This document shows positions 22,380-34,530 of a stretch of 52,151 bases of DNA, one piece after another. The stretch is from Penium margaritaceum (lineage: Eukaryota; Streptophyta; Zygnematophyceae; Desmidiales; Peniaceae): NCBI GenBank assembly GCA_023375785.1, contig SZWC01001201.1, positions 74,347-126,497 on the forward strand, given 5' to 3'. The translations under genes and the position numbers were made by a program. A model generated the notes under the pieces. It made no database searches. It was not told where the DNA came from and saw only the letters and a program-made list of their open reading frames with translations. Within the stretch, counting starts at the first letter, position 1. Each line of letters begins with the position of its first letter.

Positions 22380-25300
22380 ATGCCTATGCACGCGAACACT
22401 GGCGTGGCAGGCTACGCAGCAGCTGGATCAAGCCCTATGGCTTCAACGACCAACCCTATCCCGGATCAAACAGCGGTAAAGCAGCCATCCCTATCGACAG
22501 CCTCAACGTCTACAGCAAGAGCGGGTGGCACCGGACGACAGGCGCGGATCAACGAGGAATTGGCGAACCATATCTCCACGCTTGAGGGGATCAACAGCCA
22601 TCTCCTACAATAACTCAACATCGCGATGGAGGCTGTTTGCAATGCAAGTGCACTGGAGGTGGTGCTGATCGAGAAAAATACCCAACTCTCGAGCGAACCC
22701 AAGATTTTTCCAGCCCTTTTCGAATCGTTTGATTGGGAAATTCTGAGGGACCGACGGTTTGGATTTGGCTGAAGAGTCTGTAGGTGTACTTCACCATTGC
22801 TAGGGTTAACAATGATCAAAAGAAGATTCACCTCGTGCCCGCGCTTTTCCATGGCATGGAACTAAGATGGTGGTCTGATCTCAAGGCCATTCAACGGTAG
22901 CAGGAGACAGGCGGGGCCTCATCAACGGTCAAGGGCCTCCATCTCATATCGCCGACTGTACGGGTACTATCCTTGGAGCAGATCAACCCACAATGACAAG
23001 AAGTGCTGATCCCACCAACCCATAGGAACAAACACACAATGCTCGCACATTTTGGATGGCTGAACGAGAAGTCCGACGCATGGTACAGGCTCCAACGTCT
23101 CCGTCAGCAGTCCAGCGTGGCAAAGTACATGCAGAGATTTTGTGAGATCATCATCGGTGCAGACATCGTCCCCAACAAGATCTTTTTTCATGACAATAAC
23201 AGCCTCAAATGAGACATCCGATAAGAGATTACCATTTTTGACATCCAAAAGGAGTTACCGTGGATGATCACAGTACTAGAAAGGATTGACAACGCTGACT
23301 ACAGCGCTCAGATCTAGGAATCCAATAGCTGACGACCCTCCTACCATAATTTTTTCCATTCGTGGGACTCCTTGACTCCGATGGAAGTGGACAACATTGA
23401 CCAGAGAGATACGTGCACCTGCTACAACTGTGGAAAATTCGGGCACATTGCTTGCAACTATTGAAGCAAGCATAGGGAGAAGTCATAGAAAAGTGAGTCG
23501 GGAAATGGCAAGGGGCATGAGTGAAGTGTGCGACTTTTGTCCGCAAGGAGCGATCTGTGCCGAACCATCACCCATCTGAACGGCTTACGATGCCACAAAG
23601 GGCTTCTAAGATTGTAAAGTTTGGCGAAGGGTATGAGGACGATACTGCTAAAAGTGCAACCTTGAGGTTACAAGAGTCGCAGAACGGTACTGGGACTATT
23701 GGATGAAGGAGCTTCTCACAGTTTGGTAAACAATGCCATCGTTCACAAACAAGGTTTGTAGACCAAACCAGGGTTGTTTGAAGGAAAAATCGTCGATGGG
23801 AGATTGTAAATACCAAGACTCTGAGAACCAATATGACTACAAGTGGGGGATCTGCGGGATGTAATGGTCTGGATGTCATGTCCAATGAGTGATCATAAAT
23901 TCATTCTTGTACGAGATTTCTTGTACTAGTACAATCCATGGGTTGATTGGAACAGCGATGACATCTACCTAGAAATCGACGGTGCCAAGCGACAATTTCC
24001 ACGCGTTGGTCGGAAGACTACAGTGGAGGTAGCGAAGGTTGAAGCAGTAAAGGAAGTCATAGCAACCAAGAAGCGACAACCTGTCAACCGATACCACTCA
24101 ACATGGCCAAGCACTACATACGAAAATGAGCTTGTGCGTGGCTCGTACACTTTGAGCCAGTGGGGGAAGCGAAGTGGCAAAAACTGACTGATAGCCTCAT
24201 CAGCCTCAGTGGCATCAACAAAGTTCGCAATGGTACCCAAAGAGTTCACACCACTCATCCTAGAGTTTGCTGACGTCCTCCCTGATGAACTCCCAAAAAT
24301 CCTACCACCTCAACGCGACATCGACCGTCGCAACGAGATGAAATCGGACACCTGACCCACAGTTCACGGGGCCTATCGGATGAGCGAACATGTGCTGAAC
24401 GAGCTAAAAAGGCAGCTCGTTGAGATGCTCTGTCAAGGGTTCATCCTCCATCCACGTCACCATACGTTGCACCAATATTACTTGAGATAAAGAAAACAAG
24501 AGAAATACAAATGTGTGTAGACTATTGGGCATTGAATGCTGCTACCACCAAGAACCAATACCCTCTTCCCCGAGCTGACCAGCTTTTCCACCAACCCCGA
24601 GGAGCTCGAATTTTCAACAAAATCGACCTACGCAGTGGTAATCACCAGATCCGCGTGGAAGATGCCAACATCAAGAAGACGTCATTCCGAATACGCTACG
24701 GGCATTTCAAGTTCATGGTCATGCCGTTTGGACTAATGAATACTCCAACGACGTTCATAGCGGAAATCTTCAACATTTTTCTCCCATACCTCGACGCTTT
24801 TGTTGTGGTGTATCTTGACGACATCCTGCTGTACTGCCGCACCCCGGAGGAGCACAATGGACATCTCAAAAAAGTTCTAAAAGTTTTACAAAGAGAGATT
24901 TTTTTTTCGGAAAACTCTTGAATAGCGACTTTGATCCCCATTCAATCGAGTTTTTGGGTCACTTCATCAACGGCGGATGAATCACCATGGATAAAAAAAA
25001 GGTACAACAATCGCTGATTGGCCGATGTTGACCAATGTCCGAGACCTTAAGCAAATGCTCAAACAACGTCTCCGAACATTATGCAAACCTCATGGGACGA
25101 ATTGGGCAAAAAAACTCCCGACCTCCGAAATCACATATAATTTGGCAATTTCCACAACGGGTAAAACTCCGTTCAAAGTGGTGTATGGAAAACGTCCGGC
25201 CACACCAGCTAGATTACACAGCCAGAGCAACATTCCCACAGTTGACGTCCAACCCTGCGACCTCTCCACCATCTCAGATGAAAGACGGCAGACACTTGCG

Positions 25301-25675
25301 AAGACACAAGCGGTGATGAAAGGAGAAGCTTACCAAAATCGCAACGATGATATTTTTGTCATTTGCGACAAAGTTCTTCTCAGTTTGGCCAACATCAAAC
25401 TCTGCGGAGTCGACTGTTCGAAGCTCAAACCCCAATGGTTGGGCCCATTTGAGATCGAGCACATGTAATCCCCTGTGGTTGCGCGACTCAAACTCTCTGA
25501 TACTATGCAATTTTACACAGTGTTCTATCTCAGCAGACTCAAGCACTGCCGAGACCCTGGAGAGAACTTCCCAGGCAGGGATGTACCTCCCCCTCCTCTT
25601 GTAGAAGATGACGAGGTCACAGATAATGTCATCGAAGACATCCTTGGTCATTGCCGACATGGCAAAACGACATAA
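22380..25675 (+). pseudogene. gypsy-2 gag-pol with in-frame internal deletion
   Basis: Gag: ATG at about 22380, capsid-like segments (RWWSDLKAIQ near 22870; DAWYRLQRLRQQSSVAKYM near 23077), knuckle CYNCGKFGHIAC with the fourth ligand replaced by Tyr (23420-23460). Protease-like LLDEGASHSLV near 23700. Reverse transcriptase 24481-24960 with CVDYWALN and YLDDILLYCR. At about 25055 the frame passes from the conserved end of the RT palm (NVRDLKQ) straight into late integrase (RTLCKPHGTNWAKKLP), so RNase H and most of the integrase are missing. The tail has KPQWLGPFEIE (GPY/F-type module) and a chromodomain-like start (VEDDEVTDNVIEDILGH). Stops and shifts are frequent in gag. Confidence 0.87.
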
Positions 25676-26244
25676 TACCGTACTAAATCATGAATTCGCC
25701 ATAAATTTCTTTTCCGATTCGCCCATGTGTTCCTTTAATAATTCTAGGTTATTTGGACAAATCAGGCTAATAGTTATGACGACTTGAAAATCCTGTAAAA
25801 AAACTAAAACCTGCACAAAACAAGTTTGCGACCGGGGTCATAAGCCGAGCGGATTCACGATTGGAGTCTGCTCGTGCAGGTTGACATGACACGTCAGCCT
25901 ACGTGGCACCAGGATCACCGATCTCCACCTACAATGATGCATTTTTGTGCATCATTCAGCCTCCTCCCAAAGGCGGATTCGACACTTTCTGCAAATTTTA
26001 GTACTCTAACTGATTTAATCTAACACTTTGGGCGACCACCCATACAAAAAATGGGCCCAATTTTGGGTACATTAAAGTTACAATAAACAGGGAATGAAAA
26101 TCTCGGAGAATTCATGATTCAGTATGGTATCTTGTCAAGTGGCATGGCTATGACGCCACGTAAAACAAGTGGGAACCCTATGACAACCTCCGAGACACCG
26201 ATCACCTGATTGACGGATGCTATCACCGTCACTGGGCCACATCT
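25676..26244 (+). other. 3' untranslated part of gypsy-2 up to the copia-D insertion
   Basis: Non-coding. Contains a 9-bp perfect hairpin (AATGATGCA, loop TTTTTG, TGCATCATT; 25933-25956). The last five bases (26240-26244, CATCT) are the target duplicated by copia-D; the gypsy sequence resumes at 33974. Confidence 0.75.
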
Positions 26245-26887
26245 TGTTATGATTTTTGATGTTCCTATTGACCTGTACAGTTTACTGTGACTACTCGGTC
26301 GTGTCCATGCCCGTGCAGATCCCTGTTATGGACCCAGATGGTACCGGTGTGTCGTCTGGTGGTGGAATACCAGCTTGGAACTCAACGATGACCATCTGAG
26401 AGCTCTGGATGCAGCCCGGGACCTCCTGCAGTTTTCCTACAGCACGTAGGAGTTTATTGGTGGACTGGCCGTGGGCCTGATTTGCATGTTTTTGCATTGT
26501 GTGTCCACTGTTTGATGTCAGATGCATGCATGTGAGCATTCGTAGTGTCTGGCTTGTGATTTTGCACGTCTAGGTTCAGATGTCATAGCGTTCTGACATG
26601 TCTACGCTGAGTTACAGCCAAAACAATGGTTTTGGGCTGGTTTTAGGATAGACCTTGTGCTGCTACATGTGACACCCGCTGTGCGCAGCAGCAGGTACTT
26701 ACCCCATGGACTGTCATTTGCCATTTCTCTCTGCAAATGCTATTGAAACATGTTGACACTTTGCCTTGTGTCTCCTAGATAGACCCTTGCTGTTGTGTGT
26801 ACGACTTGTGACTGTCATCACAGTATGACCAGGCACTCACGCCTAGTAAGCGGATGTGTCGCTATGAAGCTTCAACGTATTTTCTCT
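26245..26887 (+). repeat. 5' LTR of copia-D
   Basis: 643 bp, ends ...TTTTCTCT before the primer site TGGCATCAGAGC. Homologous over its length to 33336-33973 and to the copia-A LTR in reverse orientation (1657-1016). Confidence 0.92.
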
Positions 26888-26899
26888 TGGCATCAGAGC
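26888..26899 (+). other. Primer binding site of copia-D
   Basis: TGGCATCAGAGC, one base different from TGGTATCAGAGC in copia-A. Confidence 0.9.
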
Positions 26900-27018
26900 G
26901 GTGAGGCAGTTCTCGCCAAGCTGCGCAACAGAGACGCAGAAAAACAGCAACAGTGAGCGTCACCGCTGCAGCCGATCTACAATGACCTGTCGATGACACC
27001 CGACTGCCGGTGACGTCA

Positions 27019-27480
27019 CCCACCTTTAGTACGTGACAGTGCATCAGCAGCAGCCGCTAGCAGCAGCAGGCGACAGCTACAGCAGGTGGCAGCTGCAGCA
27101 GTTGGTGGCATTGGTGCTAGCAACGGCAGCAGTAGGCCGAAACCGTAGCATGCGGCGGCGGACAACAGCAGCAACAGCACACGGTAGCAACAGCGCGTAG
27201 TAGCAGTAGCGCGGAAAAAGAGCAGCGTGCAGTAACAGTATCGCGGAACAGGAGTAGCGTACGGTAGCGCTACGCAGCGAAGGCAGCAGCAACGGTGCGT
27301 AGCAGCAAGAGCAACAAGTAGCAGTACGCAGCAGTAGCAACATTGAATAGTAGCAGTAGTAGCGAGCAGCAGCAACAGTAGCGCGCAACGGTAGCAGCGC
27401 GTAGCTAGAGTAGCGCACAATAGCACTGTGACAAAGCAGCAGCACGTAGCTGCTGCCAAAAGCTGTGCAAGCAGCCGCGT
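27019..27480 (+). repeat. CAG/TAG-rich leader of copia-D
   Basis: Degenerate trinucleotide tract rich in AGCAGC, GTAGCA and AGTAGC between primer site and gag. It matches the copia-A leader (read on minus) in position, but many CAG units here read TAG, while copia-A is GC-richer. A TGACGTCA lies just before it at 27011-27018. The frames encoding long Leu/Cys/Ala runs on minus are treated as shadows. Confidence 0.82.
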
Positions 27481-27610
27481 GGCTATTGTTGCAGGCACAA
27501 GCGTAGCAACGACAATAGTCAAGCGGAAGCTACTATGCAGCTTCCGCGCGTCTGTCGCGGAGCAGCCGTCCAACAGCCGCGTGGATTGTCAACCCAAAAA
27601 AACATTGTGC

Positions 27611-27679
27611 TGATGTCAGCTTTTTCCTTGCTCACGTCATCAGGTCCGTGCTGATGTTAGCAAACACCTACTGACGTCA
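27611..27679 (+). promoter_or_regulatory. Phased CRE-like octamers upstream of copia-D gag
   Basis: TGATGTCA (27611), TCACGTCA (27632), TGATGTTA (27652) and TGACGTCA (27672) start 20-21 bp apart, about 100 bases before the gag ATG. They match the four perfect octamers of copia-A in number and spacing; three of the four have lost one or two bases of the palindrome. Confidence 0.65.
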
Positions 27680-27779
27680 GCACCTACCTTAGTCAAATTT
27701 TGGGGTCGAAACGTAAAATATTGCTAGCATTTTCATTCTTCGAGAACCGCTGACAGTTTGGTCCATACTGAGTGCTGAC

Positions 27780-30700
27780 ATGGCTCCGACCGATGACAAG
27801 GGCAAAGGACCATCAGATCCCTCCTCCTCTTCCTCAGGGGTCATGAGCCCACGCTCGCAGGCCATTGCGGATCTGCAGAGTCAGCAGGATGAGATACATC
27901 GCAGCAGTAGACTGACGCCATCCGTGCACTCACTGTGCTGATTCGTGGTCAGTCCACGGACTCACAGCAGACATCCGAGGGAGTCGGCGGTGCCATACCT
28001 TACGTACATCAGTCAGAATTTACACCAAGGAGAGCAGCAGGATAGGACCCACCACTTTTTGATAATTTGGATGAGGACCCTGACATGCCAGGGATGGATG
28101 ATGACACCCATGAGAGGGAGATTCGTGTGCTTCAGGAGCATCTCTGTCGGCTTCAGACGCATTCCGGTTCTCCGCTCCCGGAGATCCAACCCTCGCCTGA
28201 TTCCTACCTCGGCGACTTTCCTCGCCCCGGTGTCTTCCCCATCTCTCGTTCCTCCCAGCCTGTGGTTGCTCTCCCCACGGAGCGGCAACCCAAGGACTTC
28301 GAGACACCGCCCCCACGCTATGTCACTGAGGACGGCTTTGACTGTTGGGAGACTCTCTTCCAGGTCTGGGCCACTTCGGAGGGAATATGGCCCTACTATC
28401 ACAGTCTATACCAGGTTACGGCCCGCACTCAGGTGCTGACTGCGGCTCGGGCGATATGCGGAATCCTTTACGACATGCCGCGCGAGACTATTGTGGACTT
28501 TCGCCCTTTCCTTGGAGAGGTCGGCACAGGCATGTGTGCTGATCCACGTGGGGGCTGGGACCTGGCACTGTCTCTACTTGTTGCAAAGACGCACACCACC
28601 CGTGCAGCTCACATTCACGCTTTCCACTCCCTTCGTCAGGGACCTGCCGAGTCCGCATCTGATTACTGCCGGCATGCCATGTGCATCTACATGCGCCTTG
28701 GGGCTTCAGGAGATACAGAGCTTTGGGTGCTTCGTACGCTCATGATCAGAGTCCGTCTTGAGCACGCAGACATCTTCTTGGGGTATTGCGATGCCGTGCT
28801 CGAGCCCTTCTCTACCTCTCTTCAGCTTCTTCCTTGGAAGCATCAGCTCTTCCTACAGGTGAATTCTACGCGCGAGACAACCATAGCCCATAAGGAGAGT
28901 TCCATTGCCGCAACGATCACCACGTCACCGCCGATGCCCCTCTTGCAGAGCACTTCTCCATCCTCTGGCACACCCTCCTCTTCCCCTTCCATTCCGGCTA
29001 CCGTGACTCCAATGCAAGGTGTGGCAGTCACAGCACAGGAGAAGAAGGGTAAGAAGAAGCATGGTATGGGCCAGTAGCAGTCGTAGCAGCAGCAGGCATC
29101 GGGCGGTAGCATTGGACACACTGTCCACTGCTACAACTGTGGAGGCGCTCATCGCTACACCAACTGCCAACAGCTGCTTAACTGGGTGCGGATCACCCGC
29201 GACTTTAGGCTACACACGTGCAACGAGCTACGTCGAGCAGCACAGTCTCCAATCACGCGGTGGCCACGACTTTAGTAGTTCTCGCTTCCTCGCCGGCGAG
29301 GAGTGGCGACCCGGACCTACGTGACCGCACCATCGTCGAGCTTTGTCACCCTCTAGCGCTTCACTTTCAGGGAGGTGCGAGTGTGTTGTCACAGCCAAGT
29401 GGTTCACATACTGATTGTTTGTCTATTCTCGTTGCTCGTGATGACTCGTGTGGGGGGGACAGAGTTGACATGTGATGTCGATGGGCCTACCAGTACCAAT
29501 TGGATTCCTGAGTCATGCCTCTGTGCCCTTCGTCGTTCCTCCTCACCTGTTGCTTAGCGCCCATCTGAGGCTGAGTGTTCCATTGCCCGTTGTACAGTGA
29601 CGTCCTCAAGTCGTGATCCTGGTGGCACTTGGATCATCGATTCTGGTACCACTCATCACATGACCTGTCGTCGTAGAGACTTTGTTGCTTTCGGTCCCGT
29701 TGCGTCCGTTTGCTCCGTTTGCAAAAGTTCTGGTCAGTCCTTGCCGGTCTAGGGTGTTGGAGTTGTGTGCTTTTATGGTTCGTATGGCCCCCTGTATCTT
29801 CCTTAGGTACTTTTTGTGCCTGACCTTGAGCTTAGCTTGCTTTCTGTGCATGCCTGCACACTGATGGGACTCTCTATGGAGCACACTGCAGACTCCGTGA
29901 GTGTGATAACTATAAATACTCGTACCGTTGTTCTTCGTGCCTCTGTTGTGGATGATCTGTATCATGTCTCTTGGATTTCTACCCCTTCTTGCTCTGCCTC
30001 CCCTCCTTCTTGTGTGTTTGTCACCAGCATTCTGTCTACTGAGCACCAACGACTGCTACATCATCGTCTGTGTCATGTGGGCTCGGACACTGTGTTGAAG
30101 CTCATTTGGACACAACCCGTACTCGGTCTTGACGCGGCTTCTTTCAAGAAGCCACCAAAGACCGATTTTCTGTTCTATGCTCAGGGTAAGATGCATCGTT
30201 GCACCTACACTGACTCCAGTTCTCGCGTACGTCGCCCTCTCAAGTTGGTCCATTCGGACCTTCTCGGTCCTCTTCCTGTCGAGTCTCTATCCGATCAGAG
30301 CCGATACGTCCTGACCCTGACCAATGACTTCTCCCAGATGTGGTGGGTCTATAGCGTGCGCCAAAAGAGTGACATTGCTCTTGCGGTTCACCTCTGGCTA
30401 GGGATCGCTGAGCGTTTGTCCCGCCACATGCTGCATACCTTCCGTTTGGATCGTGGCGGTGAGTTTCTTGGAAATTTGGATAGCTTCTTTGCCGAGCACG
30501 AGGTTTTTAACCAAGTCTCTACTCCTACTACTCCTCAGCAGAACGGTGTCTCTGAGCGCTGGAACTACACCATGGAGGATGCGGTTGGCACTATGCATTT
30601 TGAGTGTGGTCTCCTGGAGTCCTTCACCTTTGAAGGATTTGCCTACATGACGTGGGTCTGGAACCGGCTCCCGCACGGTCCCCTTCCGGACCACGTTACA

Positions 30701-33231
30701 CCATACGAGCTCTGGTTTGGCCACCGTGCATACCTGCGTCTCGCTCGTGTCTGGGGATCTTTGGCTTTTGTGTAGTACACCGAGGACTAGCAGGGGTCCA
30801 AGGTCTCACCGCGAGGTCGCTTGTGTGCCTTCGTGGACATCTCCCTGCGGACGAAGACCTGCCATTTTTGGGACTCCGTCCATCGTCGCATCGTTGAATC
30901 CCGCGATGAGCTCTTCTTTGAGTCTCTCACCTACCTTGATCTGACCTCGATCACGACGCCGTCCCTCACGCACGCACTTGCGTGTGAGGCTTCGCAATGG
31001 ATGGGGGAGTCTGCGCCTGCGAGAACTTCTCGCCCGGTCGATGTGTTCATTTGAGCCCCCTCCACTTCTCGGTCCCCGGCCCTTGATGACCCAGCGATCA
31101 TCCTTGTCGGCCCTGAGACCTCTCTAGCACAGCTGGCTTATACCCTCGTTCCCTCGCATTCCACAGGTACCCATGATTCAGTACCTGTATCCACCAGTAC
31201 TCCTGCCTCTGTACGTGGTCCTACCTCAACTCCTACTCCTACTATCACACCCAGTCCCGTATCTCCCACACACGCATCTCCTCACACTACATCACCTGCT
31301 CCTTTGCCTCATCCCTCACCAGTTGTGGTCATGCCTGTCTCTGAGCCTGAGGTGAGCACTTCGAGCCCAAACTACTTGCGTGAGCCCAGTGTTCGTCTTC
31401 GACCATTGGTCTCTGGAGTCCAACGTGTGTTAGATCCCACACCCAGGCACTCCACTCGTAGCATCACGAGTGGTGATCCCGGCACAAAGGCCCGAGGCCT
31501 GCATATCCACACTGATCACACAGAGGTACATCAAACGTGCTCTGTAGGGCACGATCTCATCGCTCGCGATTTTTATATCGCTTGTGATGTAGCAGCTGAC
31601 CTTGTGGTCGTCAGGCCCAGCAATGAGGCATGTGCATTTGTCACTCAGAGCTCTCCCTCTATGGTACCTCATCCGGGTACTCTGAGGGAAGCTCTCTTAT
31701 CAGAATATCCACACGCTTGGCATGATGCCTACAAGGATGAGCTTCACGCCATTAGAAAGCACAGAGTTTACGAGCTAGGCGACCTTCCACATAGAAGGAA
31801 GGTTATTCAGGTCAAGTGGGTCTTTCACAAGAAAGTGAAACTAAATGGCTCACTAGAAAGCCACAAGGCTTGCTTGCTCGTCAAGGGGTACTCTGCTATT
31901 GAGGGCATCCAATATACTGACACCTTTGCTCCTGTCGGCCGCATGACCTCAGCTCGCACTCTGTTCGGTGTAGTGGTTCAGCATGACTAAGAATTGTACC
32001 AGATGGACGTGAACAATGTCTTCCTCCATGGCTCTCTGGATGAGGAGATTTACATGGCTAAGCCACTAGGCTTTGAGGACGGTGATAAGGTCTGGCGCTT
32101 GCGCAAGTCCTTTTACGGTCTCAAGTAGTCTCCTCGGTGTTGGAACCAGGAGATCACTGGTACTCTGACTCGTGCAGGATATGTACAGAGCGATGCAGAT
32201 CCCTCTCTCTTTATCCGACGAACGCCTGTGCGGTTCACCGCCATCTTGGTCTATGTGGACGACCTCTTGATCAGATATCCTTCCATGGAGGTCATGAAGG
32301 AGGCCAAAGCGCTCTTCCACACTACCTATAGGATGAAGGATCTCGATCCTACAGCGGTGTTTCTTGACATAGAGATCGTGCGAGACTGTTGACGTCGGAC
32401 ACTTGTGTTGCATCAGGCCCGATACGCACGTGTTGTGGGGGAGCCCTTCAGTGACCTTGTGCTGTGCCCACGGCCTCCACACCTCTTACACCTCACGAGC
32501 AAGATGCCCTAAAGGTGGACGATCCCACACATCTGGGGGAAATAGTGGATGTGACCTTGTACCTGTGTCTCATCGGATCTCTGATGTACTTGGGCACTAC
32601 CACACGCCTCGACATCGCCTTTGCCATCAACCTTCTTGCACATTTTTTGCAGGCTCCACATGCTAGAGCCCTTCATGCGACTGTGCCAGTGGTGTGGTAC
32701 ATGGTCTCCACACCGTACCTTGGACTCTGCTTTCGCCGGCAGTGTTCGGTTGTTCTTGACGACTACTACGACAGCGAGTGGGCCTGGAGTCCATATGGAC
32801 GTAGTCGCACCGGTTTCGTGTTCTTGCGCGGTGGTATCGCTATGTCCTGGCGCAGCGGGAAGCAGGGTTGCATTGCACGTATCTTGTCGGAGGTGGAGTA
32901 TGTTGCCTTGGGTGCAGGGGTTGTTGAGGCAGTATAGCTGCAACGTCTGTTCCTTGAGCTAGGTCAGTCAGTACCTGCCATTGTGCTTCACTGCGACAAC
33001 CAGAGTGCTCTTGCCATTGCGGAGAACTCTGGTATCTTTCACGCTCACACAAAGCACATTGCGGTTGAGCATCATTTTGTGTGTGATCTGGTGGAGTGGC
33101 ACGTGATCTTTGTCATATGGGTTTACATTGACATGAAGCGTGCTGAATTCTTGACGAAGCTACTAGCACGCGGGAAGTTTCTGGTGGCCATTCATTCTAT
33201 TGGGCTTCGCCTCTTGCCTGAGAGTGGTTGA
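27780..33231 (+). pseudogene. copia-D gag-pol, one long frame broken almost only by TAG
   Basis: ATG at 27780; a frame change near 27900, then one continuous frame to about 32450. Gag (KDFETPPPRY); knuckle CYNCGGAHRYTNC (29129-29167); protease WIIDSGTTHHMT (GAT at 29639); integrase with catalytic Asp in HSDLLGPL (30257), Asp in FRLDRGGEF (30449) and Glu in NGVSERWN (30554), but the zinc CxxC reads FLFY; RT (31700-32390) with YVDD at 32252-32263; RNase H to TGA at 33229-33231. In-frame stops: TAG at 27908, 28043, 29075, 29084, 29273, 29276, 29354, 29555, 29750, 29804, 30773, 30788, 32126 and 32935; TGA at 31052 and 32390; TAA at 31988. A frameshift lies near 32450. All catalytic residues I could check in IN and RT are present. 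Confidence 0.92.
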
Positions 33232-33335
33232 GTGCGGGGTGTGTATGTGTCCGTGTCACGAATGTTTCTGCACGCGTTGTACTTGTTTCAGTAATGCATG
33301 TGTATGGACATGCGTACCATCGGGTCATGGGGGAG

Positions 33336-33973
33336 TTTTGTGATTTGTGATGTTCTTGTTGACCTGTATTGTGTGACCACTCGACCGTGTCCATGCTCGT
33401 GCAGACCTCTGATATGGATCTTGGTGGCACCGGTGCTTCTTCTGGTGGTGGACTACCAGTTTGGAGCTGACCGACGACCATCCGAGAGCTCTGGACTCTG
33501 GCTGGGACCTCCTGCAGTTTTCCTATAGCACGTAGGAGTTTATCGGTGGACTGGCCGTGGGTCTGATTTGCATATTTTGCATTGTGTATCCACCGTTTGA
33601 TGCCGGATGCATGCATGTGACCAGTTGTAGTGTCCGGCTTGTGCTTCTGTACGTTTAGGTTCAGACGTCGTAGCGTTATGACATGTCTACGCTGAGTTAC
33701 GGCCAAAACAATGGTTTTGGGCCTGTTTAAGGACAGACCTTGTGCTGCCGCATGCGACACCCGTTGTGCGCCGCGGATGGTACTTATTCCATGGACCTGT
33801 CATTTGTCATTTCTCTCTACAAATGCTATTGAAGCACTCTGACACTTTGCCTTGTGTCTCCTAGCGAGACCCTTGCCATTGTGTGTACGACTCGTGACTG
33901 TCGTCACCGTCTGACCAGTCACTGAGGCCTAGTAAGCGACTGCGTCGCTAGGAAGCTTTCACGCACCTTCTCA
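33336..33973 (+). repeat. 3' LTR of copia-D
   Basis: 638 bp, preceded by GGGGGAG and ending ...CTTCTCA, then the target duplicate CATCT. The end CA is intact here, while the 5' copy reads CT. Confidence 0.92.
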
Positions 33974-34017
33974 CATCTGTACGCTCACCGGGACGTTGCG
34001 TCTAAAAGGGGGTAAAG

Positions 34018-34525
34018 TGTTACGTACCTGACGTACACGAGTCCCTAATCTTTTCGAGCGTGCATTCCTTTCTTTACACAAATAGCCCACAATGTGTCGA
34101 GACCCCGATTTCCACTCCGATGGTCGAGGGCAATTCAGCAAGCTGTCCTTGCCCTCCGGCAAAGCTTGTTGCAATCTCTGACAACTTGGACCACTTCCAA
34201 GAATCATCGAGATATTGCGAGATTTATACAAATGCATCTCACATCTTCGCCGTCAATCTTCAAAACCTCCCGATTCCTTGGCGAAGTTTCTCAATCCGAG
34301 CACTTAGAATGCGACTCCACACACGTTTCTCAAAGATTGATCCAACGATCCAACTATGTGTCATTTGTAACTCGACAATTATATGTATGTGTTCAATCAT
34401 TTCGACAATTGTCATCAAAGTATAATTACTGGTAATCATAAATTGCTCAAGTGCCCCAAATCATAAACCCTGTTCTTCATTGCAAATCCTACCTGTTCAC
34501 CACTTACGCTCCGTCTGGCATAACA
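34018..34525 (+). repeat. 3' LTR of gypsy-2
   Basis: TGTTACGTACCTGACG...GGCATAACA, preceded by the purine tract and followed by ATTGG. It lacks a block of about 50 bp present in the 5' LTR and has a decayed TATA box. Confidence 0.92.
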
Positions 34526-34530
34526 ATTGG

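Larger units (their letters stand above)
26245..33973 (+). mobile_element. copia-D: full-length Ty1/copia element inside gypsy-2
   Basis: 5' LTR 26245-26887, primer site 26888-26899, leader 26900-27779, gag-pol 27780-33231, polypurine run GGGGGAG 33329-33335, 3' LTR 33336-33973. It is flanked by the 5-bp direct repeat CATCT (26240-26244 and 33974-33978). The first bases of the 5' LTR (TGTTATGATTTTTGATG) match the 3' LTR (TTTTGTGATTTGTGATG) with a change at the second base. The LTRs differ at many positions, so this is not a recent insertion, though it is younger than gypsy-2. Confidence 0.94.
21652..34525 (+). mobile_element. gypsy-2: full-length Ty3/gypsy element interrupted by copia-D
   Basis: Two LTRs starting TGTTACG (21652-22182 and 34018-34525, both ending CATAACA) are flanked by the 5-bp direct repeat ATTGG (21647-21651 and 34526-34530), which proves they belong to one insertion. 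The primer site TGATATCAGAGC lies at 22185-22196, and the polypurine tract AAAAGGGGGTAAAG sits at 34004-34017. Removing copia-D (26245-33973 plus one CATCT copy) gives an element of roughly 5.1 kb. That is shorter than typical because part of pol is deleted. The 5' LTR keeps a segment near 21850-21900 that the 3' LTR lacks. Confidence 0.93.

Noticed and set aside
22200..25675. TAG bias in gypsy-2 stops
   Set aside because: The frame there is too broken by shifts to assign stops to a reading frame reliably.
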